A DNA stretch of 64,000 bases from Anisakis pegreffii. Taxonomy: Eukaryota; Nematoda; Chromadorea; Rhabditida; Anisakidae. Under the pieces are notes generated by a model. It was not told where the DNA came from. It did no database searches and saw only the letters and a list, made by a program, of their open reading frames with translations. Shown here piece after piece: positions 1 through 10,900 of this stretch. A program made the translations under genes and the position numbers. The stretch's first letter is position 1. Each line of letters begins with the position of its first letter. Where the stretch lies: assembly GCA_035041965.1 (NCBI GenBank), contig JAPYMA010000913.1:62001-126000 (forward strand), written 5' to 3'.

Positions 1-1197
1 GACAATGATTTGGCACTTCAAACAACTCACTGATAATGCCCTGATTTCGTTTCATGATAGATTATACGTCGTTATTCTCCTCTGCACACCATCAACAAGC
101 TGTGATTTAAACTCTGCAGTCGACCCATTAATGATTAATGTTTTTGCGTGTAGCAGAGCTTGAACCATCATAAACGCATAACCATCAGAACAAAATTGTA
201 CGGAAACAAATGGGTTAGCGTGCATCCCTGGAATGAAATAAAATGCAGACAATGATTTGACACTTCAGACAACTCACTGATAATGCCCTGATGCCGTTTC
301 ATGATAAATTACCTGTGGTTATTCTCCTCTCCACACCACCAACAAGCTGTGATTTAAACTCTGCAGTCGACCCATCAATGATTAATGTTTTTGCGTGTAG
401 CAGAGCTTGAACCATCATAAACGCATAACCATCAGAACAAAATTGTACGGAAACAAATGGGTTAGCGTGCATCCCTGGAATGAAATAAAATGCAGACAAT
501 GATTTGACACTTCAGACAACTCACTGATAATGCCCTGATGCCGTTTCATGATAAATTACCTGTGGTTATTCTCCTCTCCACACCACCAACAAGCTGTGAT
601 TTAAACTCTGCAGTCGACCCATCAATGATTAATGTTTTTGCGTGTAGCAGAGCTTGAACCATCATAAACGCATAACCATCAGAACAAAATTGTACGGAAA
701 CAAATGGGTTAGCGTGCATCCCTGGAATGAAATAAAATGCAGACAATGATTTGACACTTCAGACAACTCACTGATAATGCCCTGATGCCGTTTCATGATA
801 AATTACCTGTGGTTATTCTCCTCTCCACACCACCAACAAGCTGTGATTTAAACTCTGCAGTCGACCCATCAATGATTAATGTTTTTGCGTGTAGCAGAGC
901 TTGAACCATCATAAACGCATAACCATCAGAACAAAATTGTACGGAAACAAATGGGTTAGCGTGCATCCCTGGAATGAAATAAAATGCAGACAATGATTTG
1001 ACACTTCAGACAACTCACTGATAATGCCCTGATGCCGTTTCATGATAAATTACCTGTGGTTATTCTCCTCTCCACACCACCAACAAGCTGTGATTTAAAC
1101 TCTGCAGTCGACCCATCAATGATTAATGTTTTTACGTGATTCCGAGCTTGAACCATCATAACGCATAACCATCAGAACAAAATTGTACGGAAACAAA
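1..1197. repeat. 247-bp tandem array, five units
   Basis: Five consecutive units repeat with a 247-bp period. Units 2-4 look identical by eye. Unit 1, at the window edge, carries several substitutions. Unit 5 (from about 1030) is degraded: it has a one-base deletion and a changed stretch near 1135-1160, and similarity stops near 1197. The array runs off the left edge, so the copy number is unknown. Each unit holds one exon-like segment on the minus strand (next entry). Confidence 0.95.
66..968 (-). CDS. tandemly duplicated 162-nt phase-1 exon (unknown protein, partial)
   Basis: On the minus strand each intact unit has an acceptor (TTTCATTCCAG), a 162-nt open segment and a donor (ACCACAG then GTAATT). 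Segments lie at about 66-227, 313-474, 560-721 and 807-968. A 162-nt exon with one base left over at each end is symmetric, so copies can be spliced in series without a frame shift, each adding 54 residues. The peptide begins GMHANPFVSVQFCSDGYAF and ends GGVERRITT. I do not recognise it. In unit 1 the donor differs (CGTATAATC in place of CAGGTAATTTATC), so that exon may end two bases earlier. The fifth copy, above 1054, is frameshifted. The alternative is a non-coding satellite whose unit happens to be open. Confidence 0.5.
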
Positions 1198-2320
1198 TCG
1201 GTACATAAATAAACGATCGGATTTCCATAAACGATCTCTATCAATACAACAAGTTAATCGAGACAGTATTGAAGAAATTCAATTCTAAAGCACATTTTAA
1301 GCAGACGCATGGTCACGAAACAAGTTTGCACAAAAACACTCCAGTAGGGGGTAAATAGAATAAATTAAGAAGAGAATGTTAAAAATTGCTCGAGTGAAAA
1401 ATATTTGCAGGTGTTAAACCAGTCAGGTATTGAATTGGTTAACAACCAACTAATCACTTTACCATTGAACAAATGAAGCATAATTTTTAAAGTGCTTTAT
1501 TAACCTTTTTCAACCGTATCTTCCTCCGTATCGTAGCAAAACTATTTTTCAGACAACTCACTGATTTTAGACAATAATATCATAAACTATTCATTCATTA
1601 TCTGTTTTCCCAAATCACACAAGTATTCCACGGAATATTTGTTTGCCGACCCATCAACCATCCCCCCCAACATCGTAAAATTACCCTCCAGTAGGTAGGT
1701 TACTCCCTATAAGGCTTACTGCACTACACGGAAACCAAAAAATTTAACTTCTAAGCAAACTATCAGCAATAATTTCACTTCAATCGAGTAAACACCTCGA
1801 AAACATTTTCGAGCAATTACTGAAGAAATACGGAAAAAATTCATCCAAAACGATTTGCCAATCTCCTCAATTCTCCTCTTTGACACTAGCCAATTCCCCG
1901 TCCCCCTTTGACTGCCATTCGAGAGAACCACACTGTTCTCTCGAATGCAATCAAAATAACTCTTTTCTCATGGTGAGACTGAAAAATTCCCAATCATAAT
2001 CTCAACCCTCATATTCCACTTTCTATATTCGGTCAGATTATAAGTTCACAACTATGAGAATTTCACATGATTTCCCATTTAAAATATTCAACTGGAACCA
2101 CAATCCCAACATCCACATCCCATTCCCATCAATAGAACAACAATAACATCAACAAAATTGACAGAATGCGAAAATAACAACAATCAAAACAATAACAACC
2201 ACAATAATAACAGACACGATAGCAATAACATCGCGAATATAATCACGTATTATCCGAATACAGTCAAAAAATAACGCTTTATGAAAATCCTCATTTCTTG
2301 ATCCAGCGAAAGCCTTTCTC
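1198..2320. other. no gene seen
   Basis: A+T-rich spacer. The short open frames here lack exon-like boundaries or recognisable sequence. A CA/AAC-rich low-complexity stretch lies at 2130-2230, just downstream of the EBP2 stop. Confidence 0.6.
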
Positions 2321-5300
2321 TTAACGCCGTCCTCGTCCTCCCCTTCCTCTGAACCGACCACCTCGACTCGCACCTGACCGTGCCATACCCGGGAATACGA
2401 CCTCGTTGAAACTGCAATCGGTTCATCAAATAATACTCGACTCGCACACTTTCTTTCTAACAACACACGTTGATTATAAAATAAAATGTTCAAAAGAAAT
2501 CTCTTTTTTTTTTTGGAAAAATTCGCTCAAAAACCGCTCTCGCAGCACAATCTCACCTCTTCTCATCGTTTTGCTTGGATCGTTTCTTCTGTCCACCAAA
2601 GCCGAACTTCTTATCTCGTGTCGTTCTGCCCATACGTTTTCCTCCTCCTAATCTATTCTTCAGTTTGCCACGCTCTTTACCGTGTTGCGAATTCCGTCGA
2701 TCATCACCACCACGTTTCGCACTCATTTCTTCATCATCCTTCAAACAAAAACTTCATTACGTTTGCAGTGATAGAAAATTCAGAATCACAAAATTTTTTT
2801 GTTGACAACACTGAAATCAAATTTCATTTTCATAATGTGCTTTCATGTTTAATTGAAAAACCAAACAACATTCGTGCCAAAATAAAGCACAATACAAGCA
2901 AATAGCGCATTTAGCCATTCATATCATTTCTGTAAAAAAAACATTTTTTTCTTTTTTTTTATTGTTACTTGAACGTCGAGTGGTTGACTTGTCAATAGCT
3001 GCGAGCGATCGGCGGAATATTTATATTACTAGAGTTATGATTATTTATTGGATTGATATTTGGCTACGATTAATTATGCAAAATATTCATGGCTACTAGT
3101 TAATTACTCGGTTGTGTTCGGTTGGCCTGCTCGCCTAGCCAGCGGGGTGGCGTAAATTGAGGCTAAAACAATGTGCACGGAAACGTGAGCATTGTGGCCA
3201 GCAATGTTACAAACGTTTGATAGCCTGCTGCTTGCCAATCCAGGTAATATCATTTCTGTATGATCGAAAACTAATCGTTCCATATCGCACACAACCGTTC
3301 CAACACAAAAATAAACACGATAACTGAAACCTCCTCATCCCGCTGCAGTCGTTTCGCATTATTCAACATATCTTCCAACTGCGATTTCATCCCCTTACGA
3401 TGCTTCTTCACTGCTTCTAAGAGTTTCTTCTTTTCCTGTTGACGACCTTCCAGCACCTTAAAACAGCAACAAATAAAATAACTTTATGAATTACACTTGT
3501 CAAAGCAATATCTACCAAAACATTGGCTCGAATGCTCAAAACAACTAAGGTGATCATTCAAAATAACTTCATAATCGATAACAATTGAGCACGCCATCAT
3601 CAGATTTTTGAAATTCCGTACATGAACTCCTGACTACAAGACATGTAGAACACAACAAAAAATTTGCAAACTCCACAATGAGATTAATAATCACTCGAAT
3701 ATTTGACTTTGACAATGCAGATTTCTTTGAATAACAAACAAGTCAAAAGAACTTCTAATCTCAACCGAACCCACCATATGGGAATACTAACCTCTGTTTG
3801 AACTTTAGCAGCGAATTTCTTCTCGTCCCGCAGACGTCGGATTGCTTCTTGACGTTGTTTCCCTTGTTGAACGTCCAATAATCTTTTACGAACCTAAACA
3901 TTTCTTCATTTTTAGTTTTCCTCTTCGCAAATTTGAAAAACAAAAATAATATTCAGCAAATGAAATCAGCCACCTAAGAGAGTGATCTGAACAGTTTCGC
4001 ACAATCCAACGTGCTTCACGAATCACAACTTAAACGCAGCTGAATCTCAATCTTCGATTCACCGTTCCTTTCGATAAGATCAGTAGTTCTTAATTTCTCT
4101 CTCAGCCAAAAATAATGTGATTAAGTCCGCCGGCAGAGGGAACAAGTTTCACTCGAAACCGAATGCACTAACAAAGTCCCAAATGGATATCTTCAACAAA
4201 GAATAAAAACTCCATCAAATAACCTTTTGCATATGATCATCAGTTTTTGCCATTTCAGCATAATAATCCTCCGGTCTGAACACCTTAACACCCATACCGA
4301 GTAAACGTGGTATGGCGTTTTGTACGGCTTGTTGAGCCTGTTTGTAACTGCAAAATTTTTAGCGAACATAACTCTTAGCATTTTGAAAAATGTTTCGGAT
4401 TTTTAAAACTTGGTGAATTTTTCACAAATAATTTCTCGAACTCACAAGATAATCTCTCGCTCAAAATCATCCTCAACTGCTTCAGGCGCCATACTGTCAT
4501 TTGCGATCGTCACATCCAGAGTTTCTAACCACGACAGATCTTTCTTCTCAAATGCGGCTAGCTTCGCTCGTATTTCAGCCTGAAAAACAACGCCAGAACA
4601 TGATCTACAATACGATAGCATGAACTACGACTATCACATTACATAGGTAAAGGTATTTCCATATTAGATACATGCAAATTCAATAATGAATGCCAAAACC
4701 GGTCAGATTATTATCACTAAACTGAAACCAGCTGGCAGATATTGCGGAATTATCAGTTATAACTCTACCGACTTTTTCAGAGATGAAGGACTGGCTGCAA
4801 AAGAATACATAATAAATTGGGAACAGACGGATAGTTACAGATAGCGAAGAAATTTATATTTTCATTTTTAAGTTCATTACAATTATGATAACACTTACGA
4901 CTTTATTAATAATTGGTCGCTTCGTTTCGACAACGTAATTGAGGTGATCCGTTTTCAGAAGACCATCTTTCAGTGCCACTTGGAGCTGAAACAGAGACAG
5001 ATGCCGCAATTAGAAACTTTTAGGAACTCGTTGAAATTCATTCAGTACATGAAAAATAGCTTATCATTAAGAAAACTGACCGTTTTATTAGCTAGGAAAT
5101 ACCGATGACTGCATTGGATGGACCATAGAAAAGCAAGGAAAATGTTATACATTGGTGGAAAAGATGCAAAAAAAATAGAGAATAAAATGAATTGATGAAT
5201 ACAAAACTGGAATATATGAGCCACAAAATTCGTGGAGAACATAAAGTGTCCTCAGCAAGTAACTTATTAATAATATAGCGCAAAATGATATCCTTACGAA

Positions 5301-5686
5301 TTCGATGACTTAATGAAACTGCGATGCAAATATTTAAGAAAAACGATGGAATATAATAAGCACAAACTCAATTGAATTTAACATTTATAAACAGAAATTC
5401 TAATTTTATAAACTAATTTTTCTTATTCAGTCAGTTGTTCCTTCTCGATGAGTTCACGAATTACTAAATAAAATCAAACCTCTCTGTCAGAATCGTTCAG
5501 ACCATCGTCACTGTCATCCGAATCTGAATGCTCGCTCTGATCAATGTGCAGAATTGCTTTCTCTTCATTGGTACTTCCACCTTCTTCCGCTTCTTCAGTA
5601 ACCATTTTTTCATCAGTGTCACTTGATGCATTTACTAAGATCACCTTACGCTGTTTTGCGGCAGATTTTTTGAATTTTTTGACCAT
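2321..5686 (-). CDS. EBNA1BP2: rRNA-processing protein EBP2 homologue
   Basis: EBP2 is a conserved nucleolar protein needed for 27S pre-rRNA processing and 60S subunit assembly. I read eight exons: 5686-5480, 4985-4899, 4579-4446, 4347-4224, 3893-3792, 3456-3331, 2738-2557 and 2411-2321. Phases agree throughout, giving 350 residues, a normal family length. Residues 1-69 are a lysine-rich start followed by an acidic Ser/Asp/Glu region. The conserved core follows (LKDGLLKTDHLNYV, DLSWLETLDV, FYKQAQQAV, PEDYYAEMAK, then a long basic coiled-coil-like stretch with KVQTEVLEGRQQEKKK). The C-terminus is basic with FGFGG, ending in an RG-rich tail (RGGRFRGRGGRGRR). Intron 6 holds a retroelement. A possible trans-splice acceptor (CATCCAG) lies 11 bases before the ATG. 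Identity is firm; the last splice (2557 to 2411) was chosen by family similarity. Confidence 0.95.
2935..3246 (+). mobile_element. R1 non-autonomous retroelement, full length
   Basis: About 300 bp, beginning near TTACTTGAACGTCGAG and ending in CCAATCCAGGTAAT. It is flanked by a perfect 14-bp target duplication ATATCATTTCTGTA (2921-2934 and 3247-3260). A T/A-rich tract lies between the left duplication and the body. It sits in EBP2 intron 6, antisense to the gene. Confidence 0.9.
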
Positions 5687-5708
5687 ACTTTCGAGCTCTG
5701 GATGAATT

Positions 5709-5733
5709 CTACAAGATATATATTATCTTGTAG
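5709..5733. repeat. perfect 10-bp inverted repeat with 5-bp loop
   Basis: CTACAAGATA, TATAT, TATCTTGTAG. It lies 22 bp upstream of the EBP2 ATG and overlaps the left target duplication of the next retroelement. It could be a hairpin or a dimeric binding site; nothing else indicates function. Confidence 0.7.
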
Positions 5734-6027
5734 ATTACAAGATTAATTATTGTTACTTACACATCGAGCGGTTGTTTTGTTGATCGCGGTTAGCGATCGG
5801 CGGAATGTTTATTTTGTAGAGTTATGATTATTTATCGGATTGGTATTTGGTTACGTTTAATTGTGCAAAGTATTCACGGCAACTAATTAAATACTCGGTT
5901 GTGCTCACTTGGCCTGCTCGCCTAGCCAACGGGGTGGCTACAATCAAGGCTAAAACAGTGCGAACGGAAACGCGAGCATTGTGACCAGCAACGTTACAAA
6001 CGTTTGATAGCCTGGCCAATCCAGGTA
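5728..6027 (+). mobile_element. R1 non-autonomous retroelement, full length
   Basis: Same family as 2935-3246. It starts with GATTAATTATTGTTACTT and ends in CCAATCCAGGTAAT. Target duplication ATATATTATC lies at 5718-5727 and 6028-6037. It is inserted about 40 bp upstream of the EBP2 start codon, inside the likely promoter or leader. Confidence 0.9.
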
Positions 6028-7049
6028 ATATATTATCATACCAAGGAAAATGGATAGCATAAATTGTGACAACGATTTTAATTGATAGCACTGGTTAAAA
6101 AAATTATCACAATATGGACGAAATAATGGCAGTAACATGAAAATTTGACAATGAGAATAATACTTCAGAGCAATTGTGAAAATTGAAATATTTTTATGAA
6201 AGCAACAGTGATTTTGATATCGATACGTCTCCATTATATCAGACCAGTGGTCTTAACAATCAGGTGGCAAGTACAACTTTTATCACGCCATTCATTGATA
6301 ATATTTCATGGAAATATAATATTGGGAAGAAAATTTAAAGTCAATTCAGAGGCGTCGTCGCACTTCGCCACAAAAACGACGTGTCTGAGCGCAGGGGCGG
6401 AGTCAGCGAAGAGCATGCGCAATCGCAGGTCAACCAACGAGTTAATGAGCTCTTGAATGAGCAAAATTTATACCGATGGTATACCAGAAAAGGACCGTTT
6501 TGAGGGGTGATTCACTGCGGATTGATTGAAGAAATTGTGACCATTTTGTAGAGAATAAAATTCTCTATCATATGAACTATCATATTCTGAGATACGTCCA
6601 TTATAAAAAAACTTGACCGGTCTTAAAGTAGAAAATGTTGGGCAAAAATGAAAGACACATTTATGTAGTACCAAATTTCAGGGTGAAGGAACAATGTTTG
6701 AGCTATGAGACTAGGCACAATTTGTAGAGCTTGAAAATTTCTATGAAATGAGTTGGTTTCAAATATAGAAATACTGACCACTCACGGAAGTTATGAGGGT
6801 TTGAAAGTGGAAAAGGAAAGTTTACAGGATGGTTTAGGAAATTCGGGAGGAAGGATGCATGTAATTTTAATATCAGATTGTTAATAGATTTGTTAGGAAA
6901 GGATTCGAAGGAAAGTTTTTCAGAACGTTTTGCATAAGTTGATATCAGATAGAAAGATGTCATGGAATTTTTTGATTAGAAATCATTAGAAATCAAAGAA
7001 ATCAAATTAGAAATAAATCTTAAGTTATCATGATATAGGTATGGTAAAT
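6028..7049. other. no gene seen; short GC-rich island
   Basis: Intergenic, A+T-rich. A GC-richer block at about 6345-6440 stands out from its surroundings, but I can attach no gene or element to it. Confidence 0.5.
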
Positions 7050-7341
7050 GATAATCATTGTTACTCACACATCGAGCGGTTGTTTTGTTGATCACGATTG
7101 CGATCGGCGGAATGTTTATGTTTGCAGACTTATGAATATTTATTGGATTGATATTTAGCTACGTTTAATTGTGCAAAGTATTCACGGCAACTAATTAAAT
7201 ACTCGGTTGTACTCACTTAGTCTGCTCGCCTGAGCCAGCGGGTTGCTACAATCAAGGCTAAAACAGTGCGAACGGAAACGTCGAGCATTGCAACTACAAC
7301 ATTACATAACGTATTGATAGCCTGGCCAATCCAGGTAATCC
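7050..7341 (+). mobile_element. R1 non-autonomous retroelement, diverged
   Basis: Same family, with more substitutions than the other copies. Flanks share AGGTATGGTAAAT (7037-7049 and about 7342-7354). The exact right boundary is blurred because the duplication overlaps the terminal ATCCAGGTA repeats. Confidence 0.85.
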
Positions 7342-7957
7342 AGGTATGGTAAATATAATTTGCGATTTACACCGATCGAATTCTCATTTTCACAATTTGT
7401 CACGTTCCGTCTGACTTCAACTACGAAAATGTGCACCAACTAAATGCCGTCTTGATTTTAGCAATCTGAACTGTATTAAGCTGGTGGAATTATTTGTCGT
7501 CGATGGCAGAATTAAAAAGTTCTGTCATTCGTACATAACAAGTAGGATGTTATTTGCATTTTCAGCTTCATATTCGGTCAGCATCATATTCTCTTTTAAA
7601 TGGATTAGTTGGCATTGACCGATGAAATTTCTGTTCCGGTACTTTTTCCATCTCAATTGCTCGCCAAGGATTATTTGTCGTTATGAAGGTTCATTTTAGG
7701 TCACAGTCTCGAAAACTAGATTATGAATTTAATCAACGAGAAGTGTAGCAAAAACATTCCTGATTACACCATCCAGACAAATCAGTTTGTATTGACTAGC
7801 TTTCCCACATAATTGATCGCAACGCTGCGGTTGTCATAGTAACGCCTGGCTGCTAAACAAGTCTACTAGCTCACATCACTTAGTGGATATTCGCATCCGC
7901 ATAAATTGTTAGACTGACTTATTCAGCTGTTCGCCAACAACATTACATCAGTCCAGA
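7342..7957. other. spacer upstream of TTC26; no gene seen
   Basis: A+T-rich intergenic sequence containing the presumed promoter of the plus-strand TTC26 gene. No TATA box or other defined element could be identified. Confidence 0.4.
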
Positions 7958-10900
7958 ATGGTAATTTTTTATTCTTATTATCAAATCTGTCGTTTAATCA
8001 GAGAACAGTTAGGAGCAACTGAACAGTTTTACTTTATTATTGTTATTGGTACACCACTCGGTTTCAAGCAAAACTTTCCTCCGAATCGAACGGGAATCGA
8101 ACCCGCCAAGTAGCAATTACCGGTTGGGGCTCTACCTCTGAGCAGCTACCGCGGAGACCGTTCAGTCTCTGCCGAGTGGTTGTGCTGTTAAGATCGCAAT
8201 CAGTTCTTCAGGGCACATAATGCAAAACTGATTTGATGAACGTCAAACGCTACAATCAGAGCGAACTGATCTGTGCGCGATCATGACAACATAAGGAATT
8301 GCGGGTTCGATTCCCGTTTGCGGAGGAAAGTTTTGCTTGAAACCGAGTGGGTGTACCAATATCATTAAAATGTTGTGAACCTGAACCAGGCTATGATCCG
8401 GCTTCTATCTATTATCCAATTGTCTGTTATTATTCTTTATTATTGTGTTATGGTGATCATGTGTTGTTTGGGTTCTCATCCATTTTCAGCAACACCATCA
8501 GTAGATATCACGAAACAGCATCCGACACTAGTAATCTTACTGAATCCAGTTCCTCAATTTTTGCGTATCGCCATTTTTGATTCATAAACTATTCGATCTG
8601 TTCACTGATCACATAGTCAGGAAGCATCATGGTGATCCTTACCTTTTGAATTTTCCCTGAAGTGTTCTCAAAAAAAAATCTCGAAATCACCTGGCATAGA
8701 ATGAAAGGACCTTCTGCAAAGAAATTCGATTCCATCCTGGCATTTGGGTTTGTACTGAACGAAAATAAAGCCAACTACATGAAATGATGAAATAATGATT
8801 GAACATTCACTCGCTTGAGATGAATTTTTAGTTGTTATCACGTCTAAGACCAGCCAAGAAGAAGGCTCAAGAACGTGCGAAACAACGGAAGATGCCTGAA
8901 CTGGATGAATTTTTACTCAAACGAGACTATGCAGGAGCAATTTCATTGCTTGAGGTTAGTGCAAGGCGATCGTAAGCGAACGCCGCATGAGAACAAATGC
9001 TATGCGTTCTGGCTAGCATGGATTGATGATCAGTGACAAAAACGCGTATTACCTATCACAAATATTAAGAATACAAGATTTGTTTTGATTTCAAAATTTC
9101 ATTATTTCATTACCTCGTGCAAATCATCGTTTCCTTTCACATACATTACTAAAGTTCATTTGTTCTGATTCCACAGAAGACTTCATATATAAAGCATTCA
9201 AGATCAATGAGCGTGCAAGTACCACTCCATTTCATGATTGATTCGGCTTAAAATTCCGTTTGATTTCAGTTCCGTCAAAGCGAAGGGAATACAAGTGAAT
9301 TGAATGATCTGTGGTTAGGGCATTGCTCCTTTCATGCAGGTCAATACAAGAAAGCATGCGAGGTCATCCAAATTCAGTTCTTGTTGTTTAGTTCTCGATG
9401 AAACAATCACTGCTTTCGGAGTGAGATATTGACGCAATATCAAGAATTATTAGTTGATAGGTTCTCCTTGAAAATCGGAGAACTAGATTAAACAAAGGTC
9501 CACACTCCCATTTCATCATCAGTTCATGAGATCTATGCTGAATCTCGTTGACTGGCTTCTTATCGCTATAATACGGGCAAAAATGATTTCAACGCAAGAA
9601 TTTGAGCACTGCTGTGCTGAAACAACGCCGGAGAAGTGATGTGTGATGCCTGGAATGGGATCACTTAAATTCTCTTCCCAAAACTCGGAAAAGATAGGGT
9701 TTTGCTGCCGATGTTGAACTTTTTGCAGCCGGTAATGAACTTGTCGTAACTATCAGTAAACTTGCAATAGATTCCTCAGAGCTGAGTAGATCCAATAAGA
9801 GAGTGATGTGAATAATAATGATTATGATACGATAAGTAATTGTAAGTGATCAGATCAAGGAGATATTGAACTAGTGATCAATTTCGTGATCACTGTGCTG
9901 TGAAGTGGTATGCTTGTCGATTTTGAAATAAATGAAGAATAGCAATGAAGTGAATAACATTCAGTAGCAATGCAGCATTTACAGGTTTATGAACGAATGT
10001 TAAAGCAAAAAGAATGTCCTCCCGAGGTGAACGTCTATTTGGGATGCGCTTTCTTCTTTCTTGGAATGTATGCAGAGGCGAAGGAAGCCGCTGATAAAGG
10101 TCAAATCCTCACTCTAATTGTTACTTCCAAGTGAATTTCACAAAACCATGCGCATGGTGTTGTTCTTCTTTACTAAACATTCAGTTAAATGACACTTATT
10201 TCCATGAATTGACCAGTTTACCATAGCGAAGGATTGCAGTATGAAACTGGTAGCATACAGCTCTAGAGTCAGCATCGTCGGATAATATTTTGCAGCATCA
10301 TCGTTATTTTCACCGAAATTTCTTGGGAAGTAACGAAAAAGTTGCAAAATTTTTTCAAAACTATACTAGATTCACCTCTACCATACCAGCCGAACGTACG
10401 ACTGATGAAGTGACTAAAGCGCTAAAGAGTGTTCCAAACCCATAGATCGTTGAGAAATTCAGTTCTTCCTTCATTGGGAGGTTGGAGTTTGAGGGAGTGT
10501 ATCTTACAACACACCAGCACGATTATGTACTGTGTTAAGATGAAATCGCCTTGGCTAAATGATGAGGTTCCTGTCATAGGCACGAATTAAGTGATTGTCT
10601 AATAGTAAGATTTTATTATGACACTTTTGGATTCGAATCGGTTAGAGCTCAAGAGCTAGTCTGGATATCAGCTAGGCCTTTCACTGTTTTTGCTTGCTGA
10701 GTCGTCACCGAGATTTCGAATAGGCTGCTATGAAAGTTAATTGTTTCAGTTATGAGTTCCTTCATTTTCCCCTTTATTTCATCTTACTTCAGTAATATTC
10801 TACTGAAAGCAATGATGTGGTATTCTCAAATGATGGTATTTGTTGAACAGGCTCAAAGAACGCTCTCCAGAATCGTTTACTGTTTCACGTCTCACACAAA

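Noticed and set aside
1..1197. CRISPR-like array
   Set aside because: The 247-bp unit is repeated end to end without unique spacers, and the window is eukaryotic.
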